A model generated the notes under the pieces. That model saw nothing but the letters and a program-made list of their open reading frames with translations. It was not told the origin of the DNA and did not search any database. The position numbers and the translations under genes are program-made. From Sphingopyxis sp. QXT-31 (GTDB lineage Bacteria; Pseudomonadota; Alphaproteobacteria; Sphingomonadales; Sphingomonadaceae): a DNA stretch of 64,000 nt. Location: the NCBI RefSeq assembly GCF_001984035.1, contig NZ_CP019449.1, positions 1,054,001-1,118,000 of the forward strand, given 5' to 3'. This document shows, in pieces, positions 18,297 through 26,818 of this stretch (position 1 is its first letter; each line of letters opens with the position of its first letter).

Positions 18297-19775
18297 ATGA
18301 TGGGCAAGAAGCGGACGATCCTGCTGGGCGGACTGACGGTGCTGGCCGTGATCGCCGGAACCGTCGCGGTGCGCACGGCAAGCTTCGAACCCGCCGACAT
18401 CGCCGACGGCGGCGATATCCGGCTCGCCGCGGCGCCCGCTTATGATCTCGCGGCCGCGGTCCAGCATCTCAGCGCCGCGGCGCAGATCCCGACCATCTCG
18501 CACCAGGATCCCGCCGAGAATCAGGTCGCCGACTGGGACAAGCTCCACGCCTGGCTCGCGGCGACCTATCCCGCGACACACGGCGCGATGACGCGCACGA
18601 TCCTGCCCAATCGCACCCTCGTCTATTACTGGCCGGGCAGCGACGCGTCGCTCGAACCGATCATCCTGATGGCGCATCAGGACGTCGTGCCGGTGACCGC
18701 GGGGACCGAGAAGGATTGGAAATATCCGCCCTTCGCCGGGACCATCGCCGAGGATGCCGTGTGGGGCCGCGGCACCGTCGACGACAAGGGCTCGCTGATC
18801 GGGCTGTTCGAGGCGGTCGAGGCGCTCGCCAAATCGGGCTTCAAGCCCAAACGCGGCATCTATCTGGTCTCGGGCCACGACGAGGAAGCGGGCGGCAGCG
18901 GCGCGGTTGCCGCCGCGGCGCTGCTGAAGGGGCAGGGGGTGCAGGCGATCTTCACCCTCGACGAGGGCAGCATCGTGCTCACCGACACGCCTGTGATCGA
19001 CGGGCCCGCGATCATGATCGGCATCGCCGAAAAGGGCTATGCCACGCTCAAGGTCACCGCCAACGCCCCCGGCGGACACAGCTCGATGCCCCCCGCCGAG
19101 ACCGGGGTCGAGACGCTGGCGAAGGCGGTGCTCGACATTACCGGCGACCCTTTCCCCATCGAGCTGCGCGGCCCCGGCGCATCTATGATCGAGGCGCTTG
19201 CCGCGAAGAAGGGCGGCACCACGAAGATGGCCGTCGCCAACCCCTGGCTCTTCGCGCCGCTGCTCAAGCGCCAGCTCGGCGGCGCGCCCACCACCGCCGC
19301 GGCTTTCCACACCACCATCGCGCCGACGATGCTGGAGGGCAGCCCCAAGGAGAATGTCCTGCCGCAATCGGCGAACGCGCTGATCAACTATCGCATCGCG
19401 CCGTGGAATCGCTCGACCGACGTGATGGCGCGCGCCAGGGCCGCGGTCGGCGATGGCAAGGTCGATCTCGCCTGGGTTGGCACCCCGCGCGAGCCGTCGC
19501 GCGTCTCGTCGACCAGCTCGCAGGGCTGGAAATGGATCGCCGCCGCGGCGCGCGCCGACGCGCCGCAGGCGGTGCTCACCCCGACGCTCGTCGTCGCGGG
19601 CACCGACAGCCGCAGCATGGAGCCGGTGTCGAAGGACGTCTACCGCTTCATGCCGATGCATTTCTCGCTGAAGGAATCGGCGATGATCCACGGCACGAAC
19701 GAGCATATGAAGATCGACAGCTTCAAGCGCATGATCGATTTCTACGCGCGGCTGATCGCGACGTCGGCGGGGTAG
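18297..19775 (+). CDS. M20 family zinc carboxypeptidase (PM20D1-like), membrane-anchored or secreted
   Basis: A 492-residue protein beginning with a hydrophobic leader (TILLGGLTVLAVIAGTVAV), a signal peptide or anchor. The zinc ligands of clan MH are visible: MAHQDVVPV (His, Asp), WGRGTVDDKGS (bridging Asp), SGHDEEAGGSGA (catalytic Glu and ligand), and the last ligand in MIHGTNEHM. The lid domain is the central segment with NAPGGHSSMPPAETGVETLA. It probably hydrolyses peptides or N-acyl amino acids in the periplasm. The ribosome-binding site GGGGAGG precedes ATG 18297, which is followed by another ATG. The tRNA ends 59 nt upstream. Confidence 0.9.
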   Translation: MMGKKRTILLGGLTVLAVIAGTVAVRTASFEPADIADGGDIRLAAAPAYDLAAAVQHLSAAAQIPTISHQDPAENQVADWDKLHAWLAATYPATHGAMTRTILPNRTLVYYWPGSDASLEPIILMAHQDVVPVTAGTEKDWKYPPFAGTIAEDAVWGRGTVDDKGSLIGLFEAVEALAKSGFKPKRGIYLVSGHDEEAGGSGAVAAAALLKGQGVQAIFTLDEGSIVLTDTPVIDGPAIMIGIAEKGYATLKVTANAPGGHSSMPPAETGVETLAKAVLDITGDPFPIELRGPGASMIEALAAKKGGTTKMAVANPWLFAPLLKRQLGGAPTTAAAFHTTIAPTMLEGSPKENVLPQSANALINYRIAPWNRSTDVMARARAAVGDGKVDLAWVGTPREPSRVSSTSSQGWKWIAAAARADAPQAVLTPTLVVAGTDSRSMEPVSKDVYRFMPMHFSLKESAMIHGTNEHMKIDSFKRMIDFYARLIATSAG

Positions 19776-19795
19776 GGTGTGAGGGTGTCTTTGAT

Positions 19796-20098
19796 ATGAG
19801 CGGGAAGAATTTCGCGACGTGGTGGCGGAAATTGCCATGGCAGGGAAAACTTTTGGTTGGATGGGCCGCCTTCGCGTTCACGTCGCTTGTTTTGCTGAAA
19901 CTGGCGGACTTGGCAGGATTTAGTTTCCCTGAACGCTCGTCAGCGCAGCAATCACCGTTTTCCAGAGACGAGTGCATTCGCCGCCATCAAAGTTCCTACT
20001 TTGACCGCAATCCTGACATGTTGGAACTTACCGACGATCAGATCAGTCGGGTGGCACGCGCTTGTGCCATAGAAGAATCTGAATACTACAACTGGTAG
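19796..20098 (+). CDS. Hypothetical 100-residue protein with one membrane helix
   Basis: Starts 20 nt after the M20 peptidase stop. A basic N-terminus ([18 protein letters not shown]) precedes a membrane helix ([19 protein letters not shown], residues ~19-38), then an extracytoplasmic part with [14 protein letters not shown] and a C-terminus rich in Asp/Glu. The two Cys (60 and 90) could form a disulfide. GC content is visibly lower than in the neighbours. I know no family. It is read in the same direction as the peptidase and lies between two tRNA genes, a region where foreign genes are often found. Confidence 0.55.
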   Translation: MSGKNFATWWRKLPWQGKLLVGWAAFAFTSLVLLKLADLAGFSFPERSSAQQSPFSRDECIRRHQSSYFDRNPDMLELTDDQISRVARACAIEESEYYNW

Positions 20099-20109
20099 CC
20101 TCAGAGAAT

Positions 20110-20186
<77 letters not shown>

Positions 20187-20290
20187 AACCGCGACGGGCC
20201 TTAGAGGGACGATCCGGACAAGTCCATCCCGTCGATGCCCGATGCGCTAATGTCGGTTTTGGGGTGGTTATAGGACATTTCATTTTTCAT

Positions 20291-20367
20291 CGTCATCCCG
20301 GCGAAGGCCGGGATCTCGCCGGTGATTCAATGCGACAGGGTGAGATCCCGGCCTCCGCCGGGATACG
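20291..20367. repeat. Family C palindromic repeat
   Basis: CGTCATCCCGGCGAAGGCCG, continuing GGATCTC, faces an inverted GAGATCCCGGCCTCCGCCGG, continuing GATA. The outer arms pair as ATCCCGGC-AGG-CCGGGATCTC against GAGATCCCGGCC-CCGCCGGGAT. Sequences of this type are widely scattered in sphingomonad and other alphaproteobacterial genomes (general recollection). It lies between tRNA-Pro and the Ala-rich lipoprotein terminator. The rest of the 20187-20397 gap shows no gene. Confidence 0.8.
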
Positions 20368-20397
20368 GAAACCACTAGAAAGCGCCCGTCGTCAACG

Positions 20398-20429
20398 AAA
20401 AAAGGCGGCCTTCCCGAAGGAAGACCGCC
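20398..20429 (-). terminator. Rho-independent terminator of the Ala-rich lipoprotein gene
   Basis: On the minus strand a stem of 11 pairs, GGCGGTCTTCC with GGAAGGCCGCC (one T-G pair), encloses TTCG and is followed by TTTTTT. It begins 39 nt downstream of the lipoprotein stop, a textbook intrinsic terminator. Confidence 0.9.
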
Positions 20430-20467
20430 CATTTCCAGTTTCGGTCATTGCCCCGAAGGGCTGAGAC

Positions 20468-20752
20468 TTACTTCTTTTCTTCAGCCGGAGCGGCCGGAGC
20501 AGCTTCAGCGGCCGGAGCAGCGGCGGCGTCAGCAGCCGGAGCGGCGGTCGCAGCAGCGTCGGCACCAGCGGCAGCAGCTTCGGCGCCTTCAGCGGCGGCG
20601 TCGGCGCCAGCAGCGGCGGCGTCGGCGCCGGCTTCGGCGGTCGCGTCTGCGGCCGGAGCTTCGGTGGCGGCGGGCTCTTCAGCAGCCTTTTCACCGCAAG
20701 CGGCGAGGGCGAACATGCTGGCAGCAACGGCGATAGCAGCAAACTTCTTCAT
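20468..20752 (-). CDS. Small Ala-rich lipoprotein
   Basis: A 94-residue protein with a lipoprotein signal (MKKFAAIAVAASMFALAAC, lipobox LAAC, Cys19) followed by a low-complexity tail of Ala, Glu and Asp in imperfect repeats such as AGADAAA and AEGAEAAA, ending EEKK. The tail is probably unstructured. Such proteins are abundant in sphingomonads and of unknown role. It is a monocistronic gene: its own terminator follows and the 5' region is AT-rich (20780-20860), suggesting a strong promoter. Repeat-encoded Ala stretches make length variation between strains likely. Confidence 0.85.
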   Translation of the reverse strand: MKKFAAIAVAASMFALAACGEKAAEEPAATEAPAADATAEAGADAAAAGADAAAEGAEAAAAGADAAATAAPAADAAAAPAAEAAPAAPAEEKK

Positions 20753-20897
20753 GATGTGTGGCTCCCTAAAATGCCTTTCCGCGGTAGGGAAAATCCCGTC
20801 ACGCGAGCCGCGGGATTTAGCCGTTTCGTGCCAATCGTCAACAAAAATAATTGAGTTGGCGCGCCTCCCGCGGAAATCCTACCATTTTGGTTGAGTA

Positions 20898-22325
20898 TTA
20901 CGTCAGCTCGGCATCGGCGCTGTTCGCCAGAATCGCCAGAGTCGCGGTCCACGCCACCACATTCTGCCGCAATTGTGCCGGATCGATCTTGTCGAGCGTG
21001 TCGTCGGGCGTGTGGTGCAGGTCGAAATAGCGCGTGCCGTCCTGTTGCAGGTCGATCGCGGGCACGCCCGCCGCGACCAGCGCGCCGATGTCCGCCCCGC
21101 CGCTCGCGGGCGTCTTGCCGCGGGTGATGCCGAAGGGCGCCAGCGCCGCCGCGATCCGGTCCTCCAGCGCCTTAGCGCTCGCGGGGAGCTTGAAATCGAC
21201 GCGCCACACGCGATCCGCCCCGAAATCGGATTCGAGCGCCACCGCATGCTTCTCGGTCCCGTGCTTTTCGAAATAGGCCTTGCCGCCGAACACCCCGACT
21301 TCCTCGGCGCCCGCCCACAATATGCGGATCGTGCGCCGCGGCTGGCCCGCGCTCATCACATGCTTCGCCGCCGCGGTGATGATCCCGCAGCCCGCGGCGT
21401 CGTCGATCGCCCCGGTGCCGAGGTCCCAGCTGTCGAGGTGGCAGGCGACGATCACGGGTGAGGCGGCGGGATCGCTGCCCGGCACTTCGGCGATCACATT
21501 GCCCGAATGTTTGGTGCCGAGGTCCCGCGGGGTGAGGACGAGCTTCATCCGCAGCGGCTCGGGCACATAGACAATGGCGCCCGTCTCATTCTCCCTGGTG
21601 TGCATTGCTTGCGCGCGCACCCACTGGCGCGCCAGCTGGTCGGCGTCGGGGTTCGACAGCGCCCCCGCGGGAATCGGCTTCACCCCCGCCTCGAAATTGG
21701 TGCCGCCGGTATGGGGCCCGCGATGATTGTCGGTGCCGATCGAGCGGATCACGACGGCGATAGCGCCTTTCTTCGACGCCGCATTGGCGCCCATGAAGCG
21801 CCCGCGGCCATATTGGCCGTAGCCGCTGCCGTCCTGCGTCCGTTCCATCTGGTTATTGATGAAGACGATCTTGCCCTTCACCTCGGCATCGGGCGCGGCG
21901 AGCAGCGCGTCGTAGCTGGCGAAATAGGCGATCTCGCCCTCAATCCCCTTAGGGCCGGTCGAGGCGCTGTTGCCGAGCGCGGCGATATGCAGCTTCTGCG
22001 GCAGGAAGGGGCTGGTCAGCGATGCTTCTTCGGCGCCGCGCACCCACACTTTCATGTCGAACTGTTCTTCGCGCACATTGGCGAAGCCCAGCGCTTGCAG
22101 CCGCGCAACCGCCCAGCGCCGCGCCGCGGATTCGGCCTCGGTCCCCGCCATGCGCGGGCCGATCTCGGTGGTCAGGTCCTCGGTGATCGACCAGGCGATA
22201 TCCTTGCCCTGCTGCGGCAGCTCAACCGCGCTCGGCGACGGCGGTAGCGAGGCGGCGACGCTGGTGGCGGCCAGCAAGGCGGCGGTCAGCCCGGCGGCGC
22301 AGGCGAGGGGGGCGGTGATTTTCAT
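20898..22325 (-). CDS. M28 family zinc aminopeptidase, secreted
   Basis: A 475-residue protein with a signal peptide (MKITAPLACAAGLTAALLAA, cleaved near TSVAAS). The peptidase domain shows VIVACHLDSWDLGTGAIDDA (His and bridging Asp), WAGAEEVGVFGGKAYF (catalytic Glu and ligand), a further Asp/Glu segment, and the last His in LHHTPDDTLDKID. Between signal and catalytic domain is a PA-like region (GKIVFINNQMERTQDGSGYG). It removes N-terminal residues from peptides in the periplasm or outside. The start at 22325 is set by the signal peptide; the open frame extends a further 20 codons. It diverges from ettA, with a 130-nt gap. Confidence 0.92.
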   Translation of the reverse strand: MKITAPLACAAGLTAALLAATSVAASLPPSPSAVELPQQGKDIAWSITEDLTTEIGPRMAGTEAESAARRWAVARLQALGFANVREEQFDMKVWVRGAEEASLTSPFLPQKLHIAALGNSASTGPKGIEGEIAYFASYDALLAAPDAEVKGKIVFINNQMERTQDGSGYGQYGRGRFMGANAASKKGAIAVVIRSIGTDNHRGPHTGGTNFEAGVKPIPAGALSNPDADQLARQWVRAQAMHTRENETGAIVYVPEPLRMKLVLTPRDLGTKHSGNVIAEVPGSDPAASPVIVACHLDSWDLGTGAIDDAAGCGIITAAAKHVMSAGQPRRTIRILWAGAEEVGVFGGKAYFEKHGTEKHAVALESDFGADRVWRVDFKLPASAKALEDRIAAALAPFGITRGKTPASGGADIGALVAAGVPAIDLQQDGTRYFDLHHTPDDTLDKIDPAQLRQNVVAWTATLAILANSADAELT

Positions 22326-22455
22326 GCCGTCGTCGTAACCGCGCGCGCCGTCCGCGCAAGCGTCGATTGCCAACGCCGCGCCCATTCGCTAACCGGCGCG
22401 CAACATCTCTCCCGGCCGCCCGCGCGCGGTCCAGCCAGACATCGGAGCAAATCCC

Positions 22456-24135
22456 ATGGCCGCCCAATATAGTTTCGTGATGAAGGGTCTCAGCAAGACC
22501 TATCCCGGCGCGCAAAAGCCGACGCTCAAGGACCTGAGCCTGCAATTCTACCCCGATGCCAAGATCGGCATCGTCGGCCCGAACGGTACGGGCAAATCGA
22601 CGCTGATGAAGATCATGGCCGGCATCGACAAGGAATTCACCGGCGAAGCATGGCCGGGCGAGGGGATCAGCGTCGGCTACCTAGCGCAGGAGCCGCAGCT
22701 CGACCCGACCAAGACGGTCAAGGAAAATGTCATGGACGGCGTCCGCGGCGTCGCCGACATGATGGAGCGCTTCAACGAGATCAGCACGCTGATGGCCGAT
22801 CCGCCCGCCGACGCCGATTTCGACGCGCTGATGGAGGAAATGGGCACGCTCCAGGAAAAGATCGACGCGGTCGATGGCTGGACGCTCGACAACCAGCTCG
22901 AAATCGCGATGGAAGCGCTGCGCTGCCCGCCGGGCGACTGGAGCGTCGAGAATCTGTCGGGCGGCGAAAAGCGCCGCATCGCGCTCACCCGCCTGCTGCT
23001 CGAAAAGCCCTCGATCCTGCTGCTCGACGAACCGACCAACCACCTCGATGCCGAAAGCGTCGCCTGGCTCGAAAAGCATCTTGTCGACTATCCGGGCAAC
23101 GTCATCCTCGTCACCCACGATCGCTATTTTCTCGACAATGTCGTGAACTGGATCCTCGAACTCGATCGCGGCCGCTATTTTGTCTACGAGGGCAATTATT
23201 CGACCTATCTCGAAAAGAAGGGCAAGCGCCTCGAGCAGGAAGCGCGCGAGGACCAGGGTCGCCAGAAAGCGATCAAGGACGAGCTCGAATGGATCCGGCA
23301 GTCGCCCAAGGCGCGTCAGGCCAAGTCGAAGGCGCGTATCAAGTCGTTCGACCAGCTCGTCGAGGCGCAGGAAAAGCGCACCCCCGGCAAGGCGCAGATC
23401 GTCATCCAGATCCCCGAACGCCTCGGCGGCAAGGTGATCGAGGTCGACGGCATCTCGAAGGCCTATGGCGACAAATTGCTGTTCGAGAACCTGTCCTTCA
23501 CCCTCCCGCCCGGCGGCATCGTCGGCGTCATCGGTCCCAACGGCGCGGGCAAATCGACGCTGTTCAAGCTGATTACCGGCCAGGAAACCCCCGACAGCGG
23601 TAATGTCACCATCGGCGACACCGTCCGCCTCGGCTTCGTCGACCAGAGCCGCGACGACCTCAAGCCCGACAACAATGTCTGGCAGGAAATCTCGGGCGGC
23701 CACGAGCTGATGAACATCGGCAAGCACGAGATGCAGACGCGCGCTTATGTCGGCGCCTTCAACTTCAAGGGCGTCGACCAGCAGAAGAAGGTCGGCCAGC
23801 TCTCGGGCGGCGAACGCAACCGCGTCCATCTGGCGAAAATGCTCAAGGAGGGCGGCAACGTCCTCCTGCTCGACGAACCGACCAACGACCTCGACACCGA
23901 AACGCTCGCGGCGCTCGAAGAAGCGCTCGAGAATTTCGCGGGCTGCGCCGTGGTCATCAGCCACGACCGCTTCTTCCTCGATCGCCTCGCGACGCACATC
24001 CTGGCCTTCGAGGGCGACAGTCACGTCGAATGGTTCGAAGGCAATTTCGAATCCTATGAGGAGGACAAGATCCGCCGCCTCGGCGACGATGCGACGCGTC
24101 CGCACGCGACGTCGTACAAGAAACTGACGCGCTGA
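22456..24135 (+). CDS. ettA: Energy-dependent translational throttle protein EttA (ABC-F)
   Basis: A 559-residue ABC-F protein without membrane helices. Two ATPase cassettes each have Walker A (GPNGTGKST at 41-49; GPNGAGKST in the second), signature LSGGE and Walker B (LLLDEPTNHLD; LLLDEPTNDLD). The charged linker between them (YLEKKGKRLEQEAREDQGRQ) is the P-site tRNA interaction motif, and the insert in domain 1 is the arm. EttA binds the ribosomal E site and gates the first elongation steps according to the ATP/ADP ratio. Length and identity of motifs match E. coli EttA (555 residues). Confidence 0.95.
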   Translation: MAAQYSFVMKGLSKTYPGAQKPTLKDLSLQFYPDAKIGIVGPNGTGKSTLMKIMAGIDKEFTGEAWPGEGISVGYLAQEPQLDPTKTVKENVMDGVRGVADMMERFNEISTLMADPPADADFDALMEEMGTLQEKIDAVDGWTLDNQLEIAMEALRCPPGDWSVENLSGGEKRRIALTRLLLEKPSILLLDEPTNHLDAESVAWLEKHLVDYPGNVILVTHDRYFLDNVVNWILELDRGRYFVYEGNYSTYLEKKGKRLEQEAREDQGRQKAIKDELEWIRQSPKARQAKSKARIKSFDQLVEAQEKRTPGKAQIVIQIPERLGGKVIEVDGISKAYGDKLLFENLSFTLPPGGIVGVIGPNGAGKSTLFKLITGQETPDSGNVTIGDTVRLGFVDQSRDDLKPDNNVWQEISGGHELMNIGKHEMQTRAYVGAFNFKGVDQQKKVGQLSGGERNRVHLAKMLKEGGNVLLLDEPTNDLDTETLAALEEALENFAGCAVVISHDRFFLDRLATHILAFEGDSHVEWFEGNFESYEEDKIRRLGDDATRPHATSYKKLTR

Positions 24136-24140
24136 CCGGG

Positions 24141-24587
24141 ATGGGCGGGGAGGCGGCTCCGATCTCGTCGAGCGCAATCCGGCTCGATGCCGACGCGCTC
24201 AACGCCTTTCTGGAGCAGGCCTTTCCGCACGCCCATCCGGGCACGCGCGGTCATGTGGTCTCGGCCGCGCCGGGCCATGTCCAGGCGCGGATGGACCCGA
24301 ACGACAAGGCGCTCCGCCCCGGCGGGCTGATCTCGGGCCCGACGCAGATGGGTTTTGCCGACATGGCCGCCTATGCGCTCGTCCTCGCGCATATCGGCCC
24401 CGTTGCGATGGCGGTGACGAGCGCGCTGAACTACCAGTTCCTGCGCCCTTGCCGGCCAGGACCATTGTTCGCCGACGCGACGATGCTGCGTCTCGGCAAG
24501 CGCCTCGCGGTGATGGACGTCCGCATCTGGACCGACGATCCCGACAAGCCCGTCGGGCAGGCGCAGGTGACTTACGCGATTCCGTGA
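24141..24587 (+). CDS. PaaI-type hot-dog thioesterase
   Basis: A 148-residue hot-dog protein. The core helix with the sequence NDKALRPGGLISGPTQMGFA, followed by DMAAYALV, holds the family's catalytic Asp, and NYQFLRPCRPGPLFADATML is the strand pair typical of PaaI/YigI members. It probably hydrolyses aromatic or medium acyl-CoA thioesters. It starts 5 nt after ettA and is likely cotranscribed. A family A repeat follows 5 nt after the stop. Confidence 0.85.
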   Translation: MGGEAAPISSSAIRLDADALNAFLEQAFPHAHPGTRGHVVSAAPGHVQARMDPNDKALRPGGLISGPTQMGFADMAAYALVLAHIGPVAMAVTSALNYQFLRPCRPGPLFADATMLRLGKRLAVMDVRIWTDDPDKPVGQAQVTYAIP

Positions 24588-24592
24588 CGACT

Positions 24593-24730
24593 AATCCTCG
24601 CTGTGGCGAAGCGATGGGGAGGGGGACCGCCGCGAAGCGGTGGTGGAGGGGCGGCGACGGTGCGCCAATGCCCCTTCGTCAGCGGCTAGAGCCGCTGCTA
24701 CCTCCCCATGGCTTCGCCACAGGGAGGATC
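24593..24730. repeat. Family A dispersed palindromic repeat, copy 3
   Basis: AATCCTCGCTGTGGCGAAGC near the left end is matched by inverted GCTTCGCCACAGGGAGGAT at the right end. Internal GGGGAGGGGGACCGCCGCGA followed by AGCGGTGGTGGAGGGG is nearly identical in copy 4. It fills the gap between convergent stops (thioesterase 24587, DUF899 gene 24732) and touches both genes' ends. Confidence 0.9.
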
Positions 24731-24731
24731 A

Positions 24732-25436
24732 TCAATATTCCAGCGCCGGATACCAACTCGTCCCCCGCCCGCCGGGCGTCAGGTCCAAGATGCTCCACAG
24801 GCTCGCGATATCGGGCGCGTCGCGCGGGTCCTGCCCCGGATCGGCCATCTCCGCGGTCATCTCGCTCTTCCAGAACAGCCGGATCCCGCTGCCATTGCGC
24901 TTATAGACGACCAGCGCCGGATTCTCGGTCCCGTCCTTGTTGAGCAGATGATAGTCGCGCGCATAATCGTCGCCGACGGTCTGCACAAAGTCGAGCGCCC
25001 GCCACCCGCGCTCCGCGGCGAAGGCCTGCTGACGCTCGACCGGGCTGCGCCCCAGGACCTTTAGCGCGACGCGCTGCTTGATGTCGTTGGCATTGCCGTT
25101 CACCGACCCCAGCCAGTTGGTGCACATCGGGCACGGCCGCGCGCGCTCAGGCCCGTACATCCAGAAATAGGTGACCAGCGTGTCGTGCTCGCCGAACAGT
25201 TCGGCCAGCCCCAGGTCGGCGCCAGCGGCATCGCGGAAGCGGTAATCGGCCGCGACCAGCGGCCCCGGCGGCAGCGCGCGGCGCTGTTCGGCGACGCGCG
25301 TTATCTTGCGGCGGAGGTCGATCTCCTCGGCCAGCAAGGATTTTCGGGCCTTGGCATAATCATCGTCTTCGCCGGGGATCGCGCGCCGCCGCGACGCGAG
25401 CGCCGGCGCGGCCAATAAAGGTTGGCGAAGGGCCAT
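24732..25436 (-). CDS. DUF899 (thioredoxin-like) family protein
   Basis: A 234-residue protein of the DUF899 family: DDYAKARKSLLAEEIDLRRK, EQRRALPPG, FRDAAGADLGLAELFGEHDT and LVTYFWMYGPERARPCPMCT are the typical order. The CPMC pair sits where thioredoxin folds carry their active site. A reductase or sensor role is assumed, not shown. ATG 25436 is preferred because AGGGAG is well spaced; the ATG at 25440 is out of frame. The C-terminus has WSILDLTPGGRG, as in other family members. Confidence 0.85.
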   Translation of the reverse strand: MALRQPLLAAPALASRRRAIPGEDDDYAKARKSLLAEEIDLRRKITRVAEQRRALPPGPLVAADYRFRDAAGADLGLAELFGEHDTLVTYFWMYGPERARPCPMCTNWLGSVNGNANDIKQRVALKVLGRSPVERQQAFAAERGWRALDFVQTVGDDYARDYHLLNKDGTENPALVVYKRNGSGIRLFWKSEMTAEMADPGQDPRDAPDIASLWSILDLTPGGRGTSWYPALEY

Positions 25437-25603
25437 TCATGTCTCCCTGATTGCAACTGTCATCGCTTTGCCATTTTGGCGGAAAAGCGCCAAATCGTCC
25501 GCTCGCAAATGCGGGGCGCCCTGACCGGGAAACGCCCGATATCGGCGACGAGTTGCAGTCAGGCGCCGCAACCCGCGATTTTTCGTTCCTCGCCCTTTCA
25601 AGC

Positions 25604-25623
25604 TGTGTTATGTCGATAACACA
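25604..25623. promoter_or_regulatory. Perfect 8+8 inverted repeat, likely operator
   Basis: TGTGTTAT-N4-ATAACACA, an exact dyad of 8-bp arms, ends 17 nt before the ATG of the secreted protein gene at 25640. The arms are AT-rich in a GC-rich genome, which is unusual by chance. The spacing and 20-bp length fit a dimeric repressor site (GntR- or LacI-type operators look similar), but the regulator is unknown. Confidence 0.6.
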
Positions 25624-25639
25624 ACTGGGGAGGGCATCC

Positions 25640-26212
25640 ATGAAACTTGTTTATTTCGCAGCAGGCGCCGCACTGGCCGCGGCGGCTATCCCGGCGCAGG
25701 CGCAGATGCGCACCGACCCGGCGGTCATCGCCGAGCAGAAGGCGGCGATCGCCAAGCTCGAAAAATTGCGCGGCGAATGGCGCGGCAGCGCGACGATCAC
25801 CGGCCCCGGCGGCTCGCTGAAGCTGGTCCAGACCGAGCGCGTCGGCCCGATGCTCGATGGCACGCTGATGGTCGTCGAAGGGCGCGGCACCGACGAGGCG
25901 GGCAAGCTCGTCTTCAACGCCTTCGCGGTCATTTCCTACGACGCCGCGACCGACCAATATGCGATGAACAGCTGGACCGACGGGCGCAGCGGCAAATTCC
26001 CCTTCGCGGTCACCGACAAGGGTTTCGACTGGAGCGTGCCGCTGCCCAACGGCGCGAAGATCCAGTACAGCGCGACGCTCGCCGACGGCAAATGGGTCGA
26101 GATCGGCAGCTATGTCGGACAGGGCATGCCCCCCGTCGAATTCGCCAAGCTCGACGTTCAGCGCATCGGCGATACCGACTGGCCGGCCGCGGGGGCCGTC
26201 GGGCCGCAATAG
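25640..26212 (+). CDS. Secreted DUF1579-like beta-barrel protein
   Basis: A 190-residue protein with a clear signal peptide (MKLVYFAAGAALAAAAIPAQ, cleavage after AQAQ). The mature part alternates strands typical of lipocalin/FABP-like small-molecule barrels: LRGEWRGSATITGPGG, VQTERVGPMLDGTLMVVEGR, AFAVISYDAATDQYAMNSWT and YSATLADGKWVEIGSYVG. It resembles DUF1579 proteins, of unknown ligand. GGGGAGG precedes the ATG, and a perfect inverted repeat just upstream suggests regulated expression. It ends 4 nt before the stop of the opposite-strand gene at 26217, so they are convergent. Confidence 0.75.
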   Translation: MKLVYFAAGAALAAAAIPAQAQMRTDPAVIAEQKAAIAKLEKLRGEWRGSATITGPGGSLKLVQTERVGPMLDGTLMVVEGRGTDEAGKLVFNAFAVISYDAATDQYAMNSWTDGRSGKFPFAVTDKGFDWSVPLPNGAKIQYSATLADGKWVEIGSYVGQGMPPVEFAKLDVQRIGDTDWPAAGAVGPQ

Positions 26213-26216
26213 CAGC

Positions 26217-26795
26217 CTACGTCGGCGCCACTTCCCACAGGATCAGCTTGGTCGCGTTGACATCCTCGCGCCCCTTCGCCGCGTCCGAGCGGCTGAGCTT
26301 AACCCCGCCCTTGAGCGCGCCCATCTCGAGCATCGCGTCGATCACCACCACGCCGCCGGCGCCGACATCGACCTCGATCTCGTCGGGCCGCGCCAGCTTC
26401 GCCTTGGCGGTGCCGACCTGGATATGATGCTTGCCGGGTTCGACATCGGCCATCAGCATCTGGCCCGACTTGATCTGCCCCTGCGTCGTGCCGTCGAGCG
26501 TCACGTTCATCCCCTGCAGCGCGGCGACGAAGCCGCGGCGAGTGATATAGATGCGGCCCTTGCCGTCAGGCGCCTGCATCCGCCGCGCCTCAGCCAGCGC
26601 CGCCGGATCCGCCTTCGCCCCGCTCTTGTTGCTCGACAGCGCCCAGATGCAGAAAGCGACGACACCGATCAGGAACAGGGGCGCGAGGATCATCATCGTG
26701 CCTTCGCCGACCAGGCTGGCGATCGATGGCCCCATGAAAGCCCCGACGATGGCCGCGAAAAAAATGATCGTCAGCCACATCGCATTCTTGCTCAT
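26217..26795 (-). CDS. Hypothetical membrane protein with two N-terminal helices
   Basis: A 192-residue protein. Two helices (AMWLTIIFFAAIVGAFMG and MMILAPLFLIGVVAFCIWAL) are followed by an Ala/Lys linker (SSNKSGAKADPAALAEARRM) and a ~120-residue β-rich cytoplasmic or periplasmic domain with RIYITRRGFVAALQGMNVTL, VEPGKHHIQVG and ILWEVAP. The second half resembles small PEGA-like β-domains (G-x-H-I/V-x-V), but I do not assign a family. AGGGGA is spaced 6 nt from the ATG. It runs in the same direction as the carbonic anhydrase gene just upstream (24 nt away) and is probably in one operon with it. Confidence 0.65.
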   Translation of the reverse strand: MSKNAMWLTIIFFAAIVGAFMGPSIASLVGEGTMMILAPLFLIGVVAFCIWALSSNKSGAKADPAALAEARRMQAPDGKGRIYITRRGFVAALQGMNVTLDGTTQGQIKSGQMLMADVEPGKHHIQVGTAKAKLARPDEIEVDVGAGGVVVIDAMLEMGALKGGVKLSRSDAAKGREDVNATKLILWEVAPT

Positions 26796-26818
26796 GTCCG
26801 TTCCCCTGTCTGCGGCAC

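Noticed and set aside
18204..19838. Long minus-strand frame opposite the M20 peptidase
   Set aside because: The product is Arg/His-rich without any domain; the peptidase has clear metal-binding motifs.
20468..20752. Possible CRISPR- or direct-repeat-like array in the Ala-rich lipoprotein gene
   Set aside because: The repeating units encode imperfect Ala-rich repeats in one frame without spacer/repeat structure.
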